Positions 34,805-43,141 of a DNA stretch of 62,942 bases are shown here, piece after piece. Every line of letters starts with the position of its first letter. Position 1 is the first letter of the stretch. The notes beneath the pieces are model-generated. The model did no database searches. It was not told the DNA's origin and saw nothing but the letters and a program-made list of their open reading frames with translations. The stretch is from positions 1-62,942 of the forward strand of contig JBFMDN010000032.1 of assembly GCA_040753915.1 (NCBI GenBank). Reading direction: 5' to 3'. The DNA is from JBFMDN01 sp040753915. GTDB taxonomy: Bacteria; Desulfobacterota; Desulfomonilia; Desulfomonilales; Desulfomonilaceae. A program made the position numbers and the translations under genes.

Positions 34805-36379
34805 ATGCGGGTGGATATGGACAGTTCTCTCAAGGGCCTTGAGAGATTTCTCAGTAGCTTGGGCCTCCCCGCCGGACCCGATCGAGCGATCAATCACAAG
34901 ACGATCGTGGGTCTACTTGCCGGCCTGCTCGGAGGCTTCATCGGCTGGCTCATTTCAGAGCCGTACCACGAGGATTTTTCTTTCTGGAGAGATTTCTTCA
35001 TACTGGTTTCTGTGGGATTCTTCGTCTGTCTGTTTGTGATGTCTATTGACAGCATCTTTGAGAGAAGTACCTCAGCATTTCTCAGAAGTGCGGCCAAAGC
35101 AGCGCTATTGTCCCTCGTGATCCTTGTTCCGTCCGTGCTCGCGACCAAGACCGTGGTCGAGCGTTCGCGGCTCATGTCTCTAGGCCGACCTGCGATCAAG
35201 ATTCTTGTCCTCGATGTCTCGGGAAGCATGCGAGGTTATCCCTTGGAGACCTTGAAGAGTGCCGCGAAAGCCTATGGAAGCACGGTGGTCGGGGCGGACA
35301 GCAAAGGTGATACTCTGGTGGCCTGCGTAGCCTTTTCAGATCAGGCCCGGGTGATTGCTGAGCCGACAAGGGATTTTCATTCATTCATCACGCAAGTGAA
35401 TCAGATGACCGCTTCAGGGGCTACGAGAATGGGCGACGGCCTGATCAAGGCTCGCAGGATTCTGGAAGGTCAGGGAATTGTGAAGACATCAGCCGCTGGG
35501 GACCCGAAGACTAGCCGAGGTGCCAGTGGGATTAATCATGAAGTAATTATGGTCACTGACGGCAAACCCACAGGCGGCGCTTCAGGCGTGCTGGATGCGC
35601 TGCCCTTCTTCATTTTCAACGGAATACCGGTACACACAGTTGGCGCGGGTAAAGACTATGACAAGACTTTGTTGGAACGCATCTCCCTCAAGACTGATGG
35701 CACCTTCGTTGCTGCCGATGACATTGCCAGATTGGTCCCGGTGATGGAGGAGTTTGCGAGGCAGGGACTGGCTCAAGCCGGGGCTTCTTCGAAGGGGTAT
35801 GCGTCGTTCCTGACCAGAATAGCCGGTTGGGTCATCATAGGTATTGCCATTGGAATTTGTGCCGCAATTCCCAGGAAAACAGCAAGAGCCCTTCTTTTCG
35901 GAGCAGCCGGAGGTCTGGCAGGCGGCTTGTTAGGCGCTGGTCTTTTCGAGCTCTTTCAATTTCTTCTCGCGGTCGCTGGCATACAATCAGGTATTGCGAA
36001 TCGCTTCGTCGGCTTCTCCGTGCTCGGGGCCAGCATAGGGTTTGCAGTACCGTTCGCCGAGTCCGTATCCAAGGTAGCTTGGCTGCGAGTCGTGGATGGG
36101 GCGCAGCTCGGCAGACTAATCATACTTGATAGGTCTCCCATGATCCTCGGTAGCGGGCCAGGCTCGGATGTGACCATAGGAGGCGATCCGGAGGTGGAGG
36201 AGAACCACGCTCGCATCACCAGAAAAGGTGAAGCGATTCGAGTCGAAGCACTTGGAAGGAAAGGCTTTGTTAAGGGCGGAAACGTAACACGGGATGCGGA
36301 AATTTCCCCGGAAGAGGTTTTCGTAATCGGTGAGACGAAGCTGCTGTACCTGACGAAGGTAACCTTGCTGAAGGCCTAG
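34805..36379 (+). CDS. Membrane protein with VWA and FHA domains
   Basis: A 524-residue protein with three N-terminal membrane helices (about 35-125). A von Willebrand A domain (about 135-320) has the full MIDAS set DVSGSM, SGATRMGDG and VTDGKPTGG, so it should bind Mg2+. A Gly/Ala-rich pair of membrane helices (about 340-415) follows. A C-terminal FHA domain (about 430-510, LDRSPMILGSGPGSDVTIGG then EENHARI) should read phosphothreonine. In the FHA block the usual Arg before the Gly (GR-xx-xxD) is Gly-Ser (LGSGPGSD), which may weaken phosphopeptide binding. It sits before the Hsp70 cluster, separated by a mosaic repeat. Confidence 0.88.
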   Translation: MRVDMDSSLKGLERFLSSLGLPAGPDRAINHKTIVGLLAGLLGGFIGWLISEPYHEDFSFWRDFFILVSVGFFVCLFVMSIDSIFERSTSAFLRSAAKAALLSLVILVPSVLATKTVVERSRLMSLGRPAIKILVLDVSGSMRGYPLETLKSAAKAYGSTVVGADSKGDTLVACVAFSDQARVIAEPTRDFHSFITQVNQMTASGATRMGDGLIKARRILEGQGIVKTSAAGDPKTSRGASGINHEVIMVTDGKPTGGASGVLDALPFFIFNGIPVHTVGAGKDYDKTLLERISLKTDGTFVAADDIARLVPVMEEFARQGLAQAGASSKGYASFLTRIAGWVIIGIAIGICAAIPRKTARALLFGAAGGLAGGLLGAGLFELFQFLLAVAGIQSGIANRFVGFSVLGASIGFAVPFAESVSKVAWLRVVDGAQLGRLIILDRSPMILGSGPGSDVTIGGDPEVEENHARITRKGEAIRVEALGRKGFVKGGNVTRDAEISPEEVFVIGETKLLYLTKVTLLKA

Positions 36380-36890
36380 TGCGCTGGTTCCTGAGTACGA
36401 TCACGCATCTTAGGTTTACCAACAAGAGGAATGATGGTGACGATTGATTGCTTCATGCCCCGAAGGGGCATACCGTTAGTAGCCGTGGGTTTTAACCCAC
36501 GGAATGAGAAGGCAACCAAGCAGGACCCTGAAGGGGTCCACCATCGAAATGACCAAGAGCCAAGACGCGCCTACACCAGGCCATGGGAAACCTCTTGGTC
36601 GACCCTTTCAGGGTCGGTCAGTTGTTATGCCGTGCCGAACCACAGGTTGAAACCTGTGGCTGCTCAAGGTGCGCTCCTTCAGAGCGCTAGTTCCCCAAAT
36701 GGGCCGTGGCATGATGTGCGGCGAAATCTAAGAAAACCTGTACTTCGTACGGCGCGTGGCAAAGCGCACCCCAATGGGCCCGATCCAAGTATTCACCGGA
36801 GCCGATAAGGCCCCCGTATCCTAAAGGACATAAGAATGCAAATCTGCGCCGGACACTATCACAGATCCAGACATCAGCGGAGAAGTTTCT
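36380..36890. other. Intergenic with mosaic repeat, before the Hsp70 operon
   Basis: No gene supported. The repeat copy B fills about 36440-36700. The remaining 190 bases should hold the promoter of the Hsp70 operon; I see no CIRCE element, no sigma32-type motif I trust and no sigma54 site. GGAGAAGTTTCT before ATG 36891 is the ribosome-binding site. Confidence 0.4.
36440..36700 (-). repeat. Mosaic palindromic repeat, copy B (inverted)
   Basis: Reverse-complement relative of 7120-7380. The order of hairpins here is ATGCCCCGAAGGGGCAT, CCGTGGGTTTTAACCCACGG, GACCCTGAAGGGGTCC, CTTGGTCGACCCTTTCAGGG, CCACAGGTTGAAACCTGTGG and GCGCTCCTTCAGAGCGC. Several stem changes relative to copy A are compensated on the other arm, which argues that hairpin structure is maintained. 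Confidence 0.85.
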
Positions 36891-38432
36891 ATGGGGAACG
36901 CATACGCAGTCGGGATTGACCTTGGGACGACAAACTCTGTTGTTTCAGTCTTTCGGAGAGGGAAGGCCGAAACCCTCCTCGTTGACGGCCGGAACACCCT
37001 TCCGTCGGTGGTGTCCTTCGATGACGGCCGGATCATGGTGGGCGAACAGGCCAAGAGAAGGTTGCAAGTGTTCCCCGAAAGCTCAGTCGCTTCTGTAAAA
37101 CGGTTCATGGGGGATTCGAGTCAGCGATACGAAATACAAGGACGGTCATACAGCCCCGTAGACATCTGCTCGCTGATTGTGGGCAGACTTATCGAGGCTA
37201 GCTCAAGGGAGCTTGAGACGGAGATCACGAATGTAGTCATAACAGTGCCAGCGTATTTTGATGAGGCACAGAAATTAGACACCAAGCTGGCCGGCGAAAA
37301 GGTGGGCTTGAATGTCCTTCGTTTGATACCTGAGCCTACTGCTGCGGCAGTGGCGTACGGCCTGGACAAGGGCAAGGATCAGACTATCTTGGTTTATGAC
37401 CTTGGTGGCGGAACTTTCGACGTGTCGATCCTACGAGTTCTGGGAAACAAATTTCAAGTCCTTGCGGTAGATGGTGATTCCCATTTGGGGGGAGACGACT
37501 TCGACGAAGTGATCGTAAGGCGTCTGGCTGCTGCCTTCAGAAATCAGGTAGGCATGGACCTGTTGGGATCGTCCTCGAAAGAGTACAGACTCGCCGTGCA
37601 GAGGCTCAAGGAGGAGGCAGAAAGGGCCAAGATAGAGCTTTCTGCAGCGCAAGAAAGTGAAATCATCATTCCGGATCTCCTGGGACGCCCTTTCAATGTC
37701 AGGATTACCAGAACAGAGTTTATCGATTCCATAAGACCTCTGCTGGACAAGACTCTGGAACGGGTTGATAGCGCTGTGCAATCGGCTGGTATGACTGTTG
37801 ACGAAATAGACCGGGTTATTCTCGTGGGCGGGTCTACGCGGATACCTGCCGTACGCGAGATGGTAAGTGAAAAGATTAAAGAGCCGTACATGTCCGAGCG
37901 GGTGGACGAGGTTGTTTCACACGGAGCCGCAATTGTGGCAGCTAGCCTTTACCTTCCCGAAGAGGATCTTGCTCCTGTAGAAGTGACCAACGTGACAGCG
38001 CATTCCCTGGGAATCGAAATGATGAAGCCCGATTACTCTGGGGTCTTCTTTCAGCCTTTGATCAGGAAAAATTCGGCGATTCCCTGTAAAGGTGGCAAGC
38101 TCGGATCCACCGTTTCCCCATACCAGGAAGAAGTGCGCATGAAGGTATACCGGGGGGAGGATGAGAACCCCGCTGCCAATACATATCTCGGTGAGCTTGT
38201 GCTGCCCATCACCAAGCCGTCAAAAGGATTCATCCACGTCGCGGCAGTTTTCAGCCTGGATGAAGACGGGATTATTCACTTCACTGCCATGGAAATGGTC
38301 GAAAGCTCCCATACCGGGGCCTATGTAGCAACCGTCCCCAGTGACGGCATCTTGCACGATTTTGATACGCTCGACGATCTTGTCCGCAATGGACACGTGA
38401 AGAGCGCAACTGTGGAAATCAAGGGATTCTGA
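36891..38432 (+). CDS. Lidless Hsp70-like chaperone, first copy
   Basis: A 513-residue DnaK relative. The nucleotide-binding domain is intact: phosphate-1 GIDLGTTNSV, catalytic Lys in SVKRFMG, EPTAAAVAYGL, phosphate-2 YDLGGGTFDVS, adenosine LVGGSTRIP. The interdomain linker (DLLLLDVTPLSLGIE in DnaK) reads VEVTNVTAHSLGIEM, so the leucine-rich allosteric stretch is lost. A beta substrate-binding domain follows (about 370-510) and the protein ends without the helical lid, against about 630 residues for DnaK. The C-terminus also has a DFDTLDDLVRNG segment unlike DnaK. It opens a five-gene run; the next gene starts 32 bases on. Confidence 0.93.
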   Translation: MGNAYAVGIDLGTTNSVVSVFRRGKAETLLVDGRNTLPSVVSFDDGRIMVGEQAKRRLQVFPESSVASVKRFMGDSSQRYEIQGRSYSPVDICSLIVGRLIEASSRELETEITNVVITVPAYFDEAQKLDTKLAGEKVGLNVLRLIPEPTAAAVAYGLDKGKDQTILVYDLGGGTFDVSILRVLGNKFQVLAVDGDSHLGGDDFDEVIVRRLAAAFRNQVGMDLLGSSSKEYRLAVQRLKEEAERAKIELSAAQESEIIIPDLLGRPFNVRITRTEFIDSIRPLLDKTLERVDSAVQSAGMTVDEIDRVILVGGSTRIPAVREMVSEKIKEPYMSERVDEVVSHGAAIVAASLYLPEEDLAPVEVTNVTAHSLGIEMMKPDYSGVFFQPLIRKNSAIPCKGGKLGSTVSPYQEEVRMKVYRGEDENPAANTYLGELVLPITKPSKGFIHVAAVFSLDEDGIIHFTAMEMVESSHTGAYVATVPSDGILHDFDTLDDLVRNGHVKSATVEIKGF

Positions 38433-38464
38433 CACGTGGTACCAATGGAAAAGGAGGGTTACCC

Positions 38465-40087
38465 ATGGGCCTCGTCCTGAAAAACAGCCCTTACATCATG
38501 GGCATCGACCTCGGTACATCTACGTCTTCCGTCGCCATTTTCCACAGAGGAAAGGCAGAAGTGATTGAGATCGAAGGACAAAAGGTTCTTCCTTCGGTCG
38601 TTTACGTTCAGGAAAACGGAGAGCTCCTTGTTGGAGAGCAAGCGAAGTCGAAAATGCTGGTGGATCCTGAGAATACGGTTTCCAGCATCAAACGTGAGAT
38701 GGGTAACGCGGCATTTACAAAGGAGTTTCACGCTATCCCTGGGATGAAGCTGTCGCCGGCTGATTTCTCGGCAAAGATCCTTGAAAAGCTACGAAACGGC
38801 GCCCAAGAAGCGGGTCAATTCGACTACAAAGGCGCATTGAAGTACGCCGTGATCTGCGTGCCGGCGAACTTTGACGATGCGAAAAAGACTATGACTCTGC
38901 AGGCCGGAGAGCTTGCCGGCCTGGATGTCCTCTATCTCCTCGAAGAACCCGTTGCCGCAGCAATTGCGTACGGTTTTGATAGAGCCCGTGACCAAACAAT
39001 CCTCGTGTACGATCTCGGGGGAGGGACCTTTGACGTGTCGATCCTTCGAGTCAAGACAGCAGGTCTGGCAGACGAGGAAGGCCAGCACAATTGGGCAGGA
39101 AATTTCGAGGTCCTTGCCAAAGAAGGAATCCCCAAGCTCGGCGGAGATGATTTTGATATGCGGTTGATGGGCCTCATACGCGAAAGGTTCAAGGAACAGT
39201 CGGGCCTTGACGTCTTGGATCTGCAGAAGGACCAGGGAATTTCAAAAAAAACCCTGAGAGAAGCACAACAGAAGCTGAAGGAAGCGGCAGAAAGGGTGAA
39301 GAAGGAGCTTTCTGAGCGCGAATCCGCGGAAATCCATATCCCGAGTTTCCTGAAAGATGAAGGCGGCCAGTTACACAACATTGATTATACCCTGACGAGA
39401 TCTGAATTCGAGGAGTCCATCAAGGATCTGGTTCTTCAATCCGGAGACGCGGTTAGAAAAGCCCTGGAGAGCGCTGGGTTGGGAATAGATGACATCGACC
39501 GGATCATTCTCGTGGGCGGTTCGACTCGCGTACCACTTGTCAAGCAGATGATTACCGAAATATTCAGCAAAGAGCCCTACGGCGATCTGGACCCGGACAT
39601 CGTCGTAGCAACCGGTGCAGCCATATTTGGCGCCTGGCTCGGCGTCCCGTCCGATAAGCTCGATGTTACCGAAACCCCGGAGGATGCGGACAAGCTCGCT
39701 GCAGACATACGCCTGCAGAACAAGGTCACTCATTTTCTCGGGATCGAGGTTCACGGCGGACGATTTAGCAAGCTTATTGATAAGGGGCTGGAATTGACCG
39801 ATGAGGTTCCTGTTATCACAGCCGAAAAGGAATACACTACCTCGCGAGATGGGCAGACAGAGCTTCGCATAACAGTCTATCAATCGGTGGATGAAGTCGA
39901 GTACGTTGGGGAGGAAGGGAGCATTTGCATAGGGGAATTTTTCCTCACAGGAATACCATCGGCACCAAGAGGCCGGGAGAGAATTACCGTCCATTTCGAG
40001 ATCAATCAACAGAACCTGCTGCGGGTCGTCGCATCGTCAAAAGGGGATGACAAGATCAGCAAGTCTTTGGAGATCCAAAGGCAATGA
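38465..40087 (+). CDS. Lidless Hsp70-like chaperone, second copy
   Basis: A 540-residue DnaK relative with GIDLGTSTSSVA, SIKREMG, EEPVAAAIAYGF, YDLGGGTFDVS and LVGGSTRVP, so ATP binding and hydrolysis should be retained. A glycine-rich insertion around DEEGQHNWAGNFEVL (about residues 200-215) and a SFLKDEGGQLHNIDY segment differ from DnaK. The linker is altered again (KVTHFLGIEVHGGRF). The beta substrate domain is present and the lid is absent. The strong ribosome-binding site AAGGAGGGTTACCC precedes ATG 38465. It has diverged clearly from the first copy, so these are old paralogues rather than a recent duplication. Confidence 0.93.
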   Translation: MGLVLKNSPYIMGIDLGTSTSSVAIFHRGKAEVIEIEGQKVLPSVVYVQENGELLVGEQAKSKMLVDPENTVSSIKREMGNAAFTKEFHAIPGMKLSPADFSAKILEKLRNGAQEAGQFDYKGALKYAVICVPANFDDAKKTMTLQAGELAGLDVLYLLEEPVAAAIAYGFDRARDQTILVYDLGGGTFDVSILRVKTAGLADEEGQHNWAGNFEVLAKEGIPKLGGDDFDMRLMGLIRERFKEQSGLDVLDLQKDQGISKKTLREAQQKLKEAAERVKKELSERESAEIHIPSFLKDEGGQLHNIDYTLTRSEFEESIKDLVLQSGDAVRKALESAGLGIDDIDRIILVGGSTRVPLVKQMITEIFSKEPYGDLDPDIVVATGAAIFGAWLGVPSDKLDVTETPEDADKLAADIRLQNKVTHFLGIEVHGGRFSKLIDKGLELTDEVPVITAEKEYTTSRDGQTELRITVYQSVDEVEYVGEEGSICIGEFFLTGIPSAPRGRERITVHFEINQQNLLRVVASSKGDDKISKSLEIQRQ

Positions 40088-40132
40088 TCTGAAAACGCGA
40101 CAGATCTAACGATAGAAAGGTCTCTGCAGAAA

Positions 40133-41521
40133 ATGACAGCCGACCGACGAGAGCGAGAAGAGACGCAGGATAGCCGTTCAGCGAGGCAGTCAGACAGCTC
40201 ACCCGTCGATCTCTCCCGGGAATCCCATAGCATCCCCCCCGAGGGACCTTCAACCCTTGACCATGTGCCGCGCGTGGACGGAGATGTCGAGAGTCTGGCA
40301 TGCTACTCTGAAGATTCGGCCGAGGCGCAAACAGAGGTCACCGAAGGTCCAGGCACTGAATGTGTTGCCTCGAACACATCGGAATTCTTGGGATCTCCGG
40401 CCGAGGCGGAAGGGCCGACACGTGCGGCGGAAGCGTATACGCAGCTTGGACGAGCCACAATTCGCCATTTCGCAAAAGAATTGCTGGCACGCGTGGACGA
40501 TCTGCATACCTTGGCCTGGAACAAAGACACCTTGTACGACTTCCTGACCTTGATTGCGAAAAGCTCTGGGGAAGATGAAGATACAGCGGCTCTCATGCCG
40601 GCCGAAAATGAATCTATACGCGAAGATGTCAGCAATATCCTCGAGAGCGCTTTCGCGCAGACACAAGAGAAGTATCCACCGCTTCCCGATGATCTATCCC
40701 CCCTTGTCAGCAAGCTAGTCGAGGCATTCAGCGAGATCCAGAGAGATGAGCAAGGATTACAGCGGCTACACGAAGATTGCGCCCGCTGGTCCGAAAACCG
40801 AGAGCGTCTGCTCAGTACAATCTGTGAGCTAACCAGTGAGGCGCAACAGCTTGTAGACTCCACCGAGATCCTGGAGATCCCGGGCTGCTCGGAAGAGGAT
40901 CGAAGGCTCATTGACGGGCGGATTGAAGGAATAAGACTCATGCTGAAGATGATTCTCCTTTTGCCCGAAAGGGCATCAGAGAGTATTGCTCCCTGCCGGT
41001 CCATTGCGGAATCCGATTTTCGCTCGACAACGCATGTGCGGGAATCCGTGGCGGCTCTCCTGAAAGATGTCAGCCATCACAATTATGGTCTTATAACGGG
41101 GCTGCGGCAGAGTGCCGAGCGCTGCCGAAATTCCTTCTTTTCCTTTCTCGGCAAGCATTATTTTGTGATTCTCGACTCGCTTCAAGATGGGAAAAGGAGC
41201 TCTGAGGATCTGAAAATGCGCCTTACGGAGCAGTACCCCGTGGCCGAAAATGCAGTGAGCGCTTTATTCAAGCTTTACGACGAATTGATTGCCATAATGG
41301 AAAGGTTCCTGGGCAACTTCAATATTGTCCCAATCGTCACCGAGCGAGGTGCGGAAACTGATTATTACTTGCACGAACCGTTTGATGTGGAGGCCGATCC
41401 TGAGTTGTCCACTGGACAGGTTTTGGACATGATTCACAAGGGGTACGAGTTTCTCGAGAAGCTTCACGGTGAAAGAAATCATGTGGTTCGCCGTGCCAGA
41501 GTCAGAGTCGTAAAGAACTGA
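40133..41521 (+). CDS. GrpE-like protein with long N-terminal extension
   Basis: A 462-residue protein. The C-terminal 60 residues match the GrpE beta-domain pattern: EPFDVEADPELSTGQVLDMI, then KGYEFLEKLHGERNHVVRRA and RVRVVKN, compared with GxPFDPxxHEAV...VLQKGYxxxxRVLRPAxVxV in GrpE. About residues 310-400 are helical and could form the dimer helices. Residues 1-100 are acidic, polar and low in complexity. Residues 100-310 are charged and helical with no known match. GrpE is normally about 200 residues and releases ADP from Hsp70. Its position between Hsp70 genes fits a dedicated exchange factor. The start lacks a strong ribosome-binding site. Confidence 0.75.
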   Translation: MTADRREREETQDSRSARQSDSSPVDLSRESHSIPPEGPSTLDHVPRVDGDVESLACYSEDSAEAQTEVTEGPGTECVASNTSEFLGSPAEAEGPTRAAEAYTQLGRATIRHFAKELLARVDDLHTLAWNKDTLYDFLTLIAKSSGEDEDTAALMPAENESIREDVSNILESAFAQTQEKYPPLPDDLSPLVSKLVEAFSEIQRDEQGLQRLHEDCARWSENRERLLSTICELTSEAQQLVDSTEILEIPGCSEEDRRLIDGRIEGIRLMLKMILLLPERASESIAPCRSIAESDFRSTTHVRESVAALLKDVSHHNYGLITGLRQSAERCRNSFFSFLGKHYFVILDSLQDGKRSSEDLKMRLTEQYPVAENAVSALFKLYDELIAIMERFLGNFNIVPIVTERGAETDYYLHEPFDVEADPELSTGQVLDMIHKGYEFLEKLHGERNHVVRRARVRVVKN

Positions 41522-41533
41522 AAGAGAAAAGGA

Positions 41534-43117
41534 ATGCCTCCGGATAATTACACGAATCCCGTGTTGGGAATGGACCTGGGAACAACATTCAGCGCCGTTG
41601 CTCGATGGGACGGCAGAGGGCCTGAGGTCTACATCAATGCTATGGGTCAAAACACCACCCAATCCGCAGTCTATTATGACCGCGAGCATGAGGAATACTT
41701 GGTCGGCCAAATTGCTCACGACAGACTCCTCATCGATCCGAGCAATGGGATCTTGGGCGTCAAGAGGCTCATGGATGATAGAAATCATGAGATTGTGCTT
41801 GGCGGAAAGGTTCATTCGCCAGTTGAGATTTCGGGCAAAATCCTAGCCAAAATGTATCAAGACATCTGCGACATGTTTCCCAAGGGTGTGTTCCGCTCGC
41901 GAGGAGTAGTAGTAACAGTTCCTTACTATTTTCGTGCTCATCAATGCGCCAACACACAAAGCGCAGCAGAAATGGCCGGCCTCACGGTTCTGGGCATTGT
42001 CCAGGAACCTGTCGCAGCCTCCCTCGCGTATGCACTGGACATGGTCAACCAAAACCCTTATGACGAACGGGAGGAAAACATCCTGGTGTTTGACCTGGGC
42101 GGAGGGACATTTGACCTTACGGTATTTAAACTCACTCAAACCAAGGATCTGCTCGTTTTTGAAGTCCTCGGGACAGGAGGGGATGACAGGCTCGGGGGGT
42201 TGGATTTCGATGCCAGCCTGAAAGATCACATTACCCGTCAGCATGGAATCGATCTTTCCTCGTTGACCGATCTGAACCGAAGGATCGCTGAACAAAGCTT
42301 TACAGCCGCAGTTATGACAGCAAAGGAGCGGCTCTCCTACACGCCGACCTATGCGCTCACGGTACCGAACATTCCCAACAAAAATGGAATGCATCTAGCC
42401 GTGGATATAACCCGGGATGAGTTTGAGAAGAGTATCAGCCACTATGTTGCCAACGTCGCTCACGTCATTCTGCAGACCTGTATGGACTCCAACACTCTTG
42501 CCGCGCAGAAGATTTCTCGAGAGGAGATCGGCAAGCTGATCGACAAAGAGGGCCTTCGGGGACTGAGCCAATTCTCTCTGGCGAATCGAATCTCCCGGGT
42601 AATCAAGGTGGGAGGGTCGAGCAAGATCCCTGTGTTCTCCCACATGCTGGAAATATTGGCTGGAAAAGACAAGGTGTACGGCAACATAAATCCCAGTCTG
42701 TGCGTGGCCCAAGGAGCCGCAATTTTTGCCGCTCATCTGGATGATCCCAGTGTTTTGGGGCGTCAAGTCCAGATCGTGGCTCGCAATAGCCACGCTCTGG
42801 GCGTGGAATTGGCAGGTGGAATGTTCTACAGGCTGATTGACGTCAACACCAAGCTACCGGCCAAGGTGACACAGATCTTCACCACTGATACCGATTCACA
42901 ATCAGAGCTGGACGTCAACGTGTTCCAAGGCTCATCGCGAATGGCAAGGGACAACTCCTTCGTGGGAAGCGTCCACGTAGGCGGGCTCCTGCCACGGCCT
43001 GCAGGAGATCTCAATATCTATATTACGTTTGAAGTAAATCGAGAGCAACTGGTGCAGGTGACGATTGAGGAAAGAGAGAGCGGGATCCTGAAGACACAGT
43101 CACTGAAATATGCATGA
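41534..43117 (+). CDS. Lidless Hsp70-like chaperone, third and most divergent copy
   Basis: A 527-residue Hsp70 relative: GMDLGTTFSAVARW, GVKRLMDD, QEPVAASLAYAL, FDLGGGTFDLTVF and KVGGSSKIP in place of LVGGSTRIP. A VYINAMGQNTTQSAVYYD segment replaces the usual NxxGxRTTPS. The linker is degenerate (QIVARNSHALGVELAGG). The beta substrate domain ends at the C-terminus without a lid. The start follows AAAAGGA almost directly, so expression may be tuned low or coupled to the GrpE-like gene 12 bases upstream. The pseudokinase-TPR gene begins 24 bases downstream. Confidence 0.92.
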   Translation: MPPDNYTNPVLGMDLGTTFSAVARWDGRGPEVYINAMGQNTTQSAVYYDREHEEYLVGQIAHDRLLIDPSNGILGVKRLMDDRNHEIVLGGKVHSPVEISGKILAKMYQDICDMFPKGVFRSRGVVVTVPYYFRAHQCANTQSAAEMAGLTVLGIVQEPVAASLAYALDMVNQNPYDEREENILVFDLGGGTFDLTVFKLTQTKDLLVFEVLGTGGDDRLGGLDFDASLKDHITRQHGIDLSSLTDLNRRIAEQSFTAAVMTAKERLSYTPTYALTVPNIPNKNGMHLAVDITRDEFEKSISHYVANVAHVILQTCMDSNTLAAQKISREEIGKLIDKEGLRGLSQFSLANRISRVIKVGGSSKIPVFSHMLEILAGKDKVYGNINPSLCVAQGAAIFAAHLDDPSVLGRQVQIVARNSHALGVELAGGMFYRLIDVNTKLPAKVTQIFTTDTDSQSELDVNVFQGSSRMARDNSFVGSVHVGGLLPRPAGDLNIYITFEVNREQLVQVTIEERESGILKTQSLKYA

Positions 43118-43141
43118 GTATCAATCGCATTTCAGGAAACT

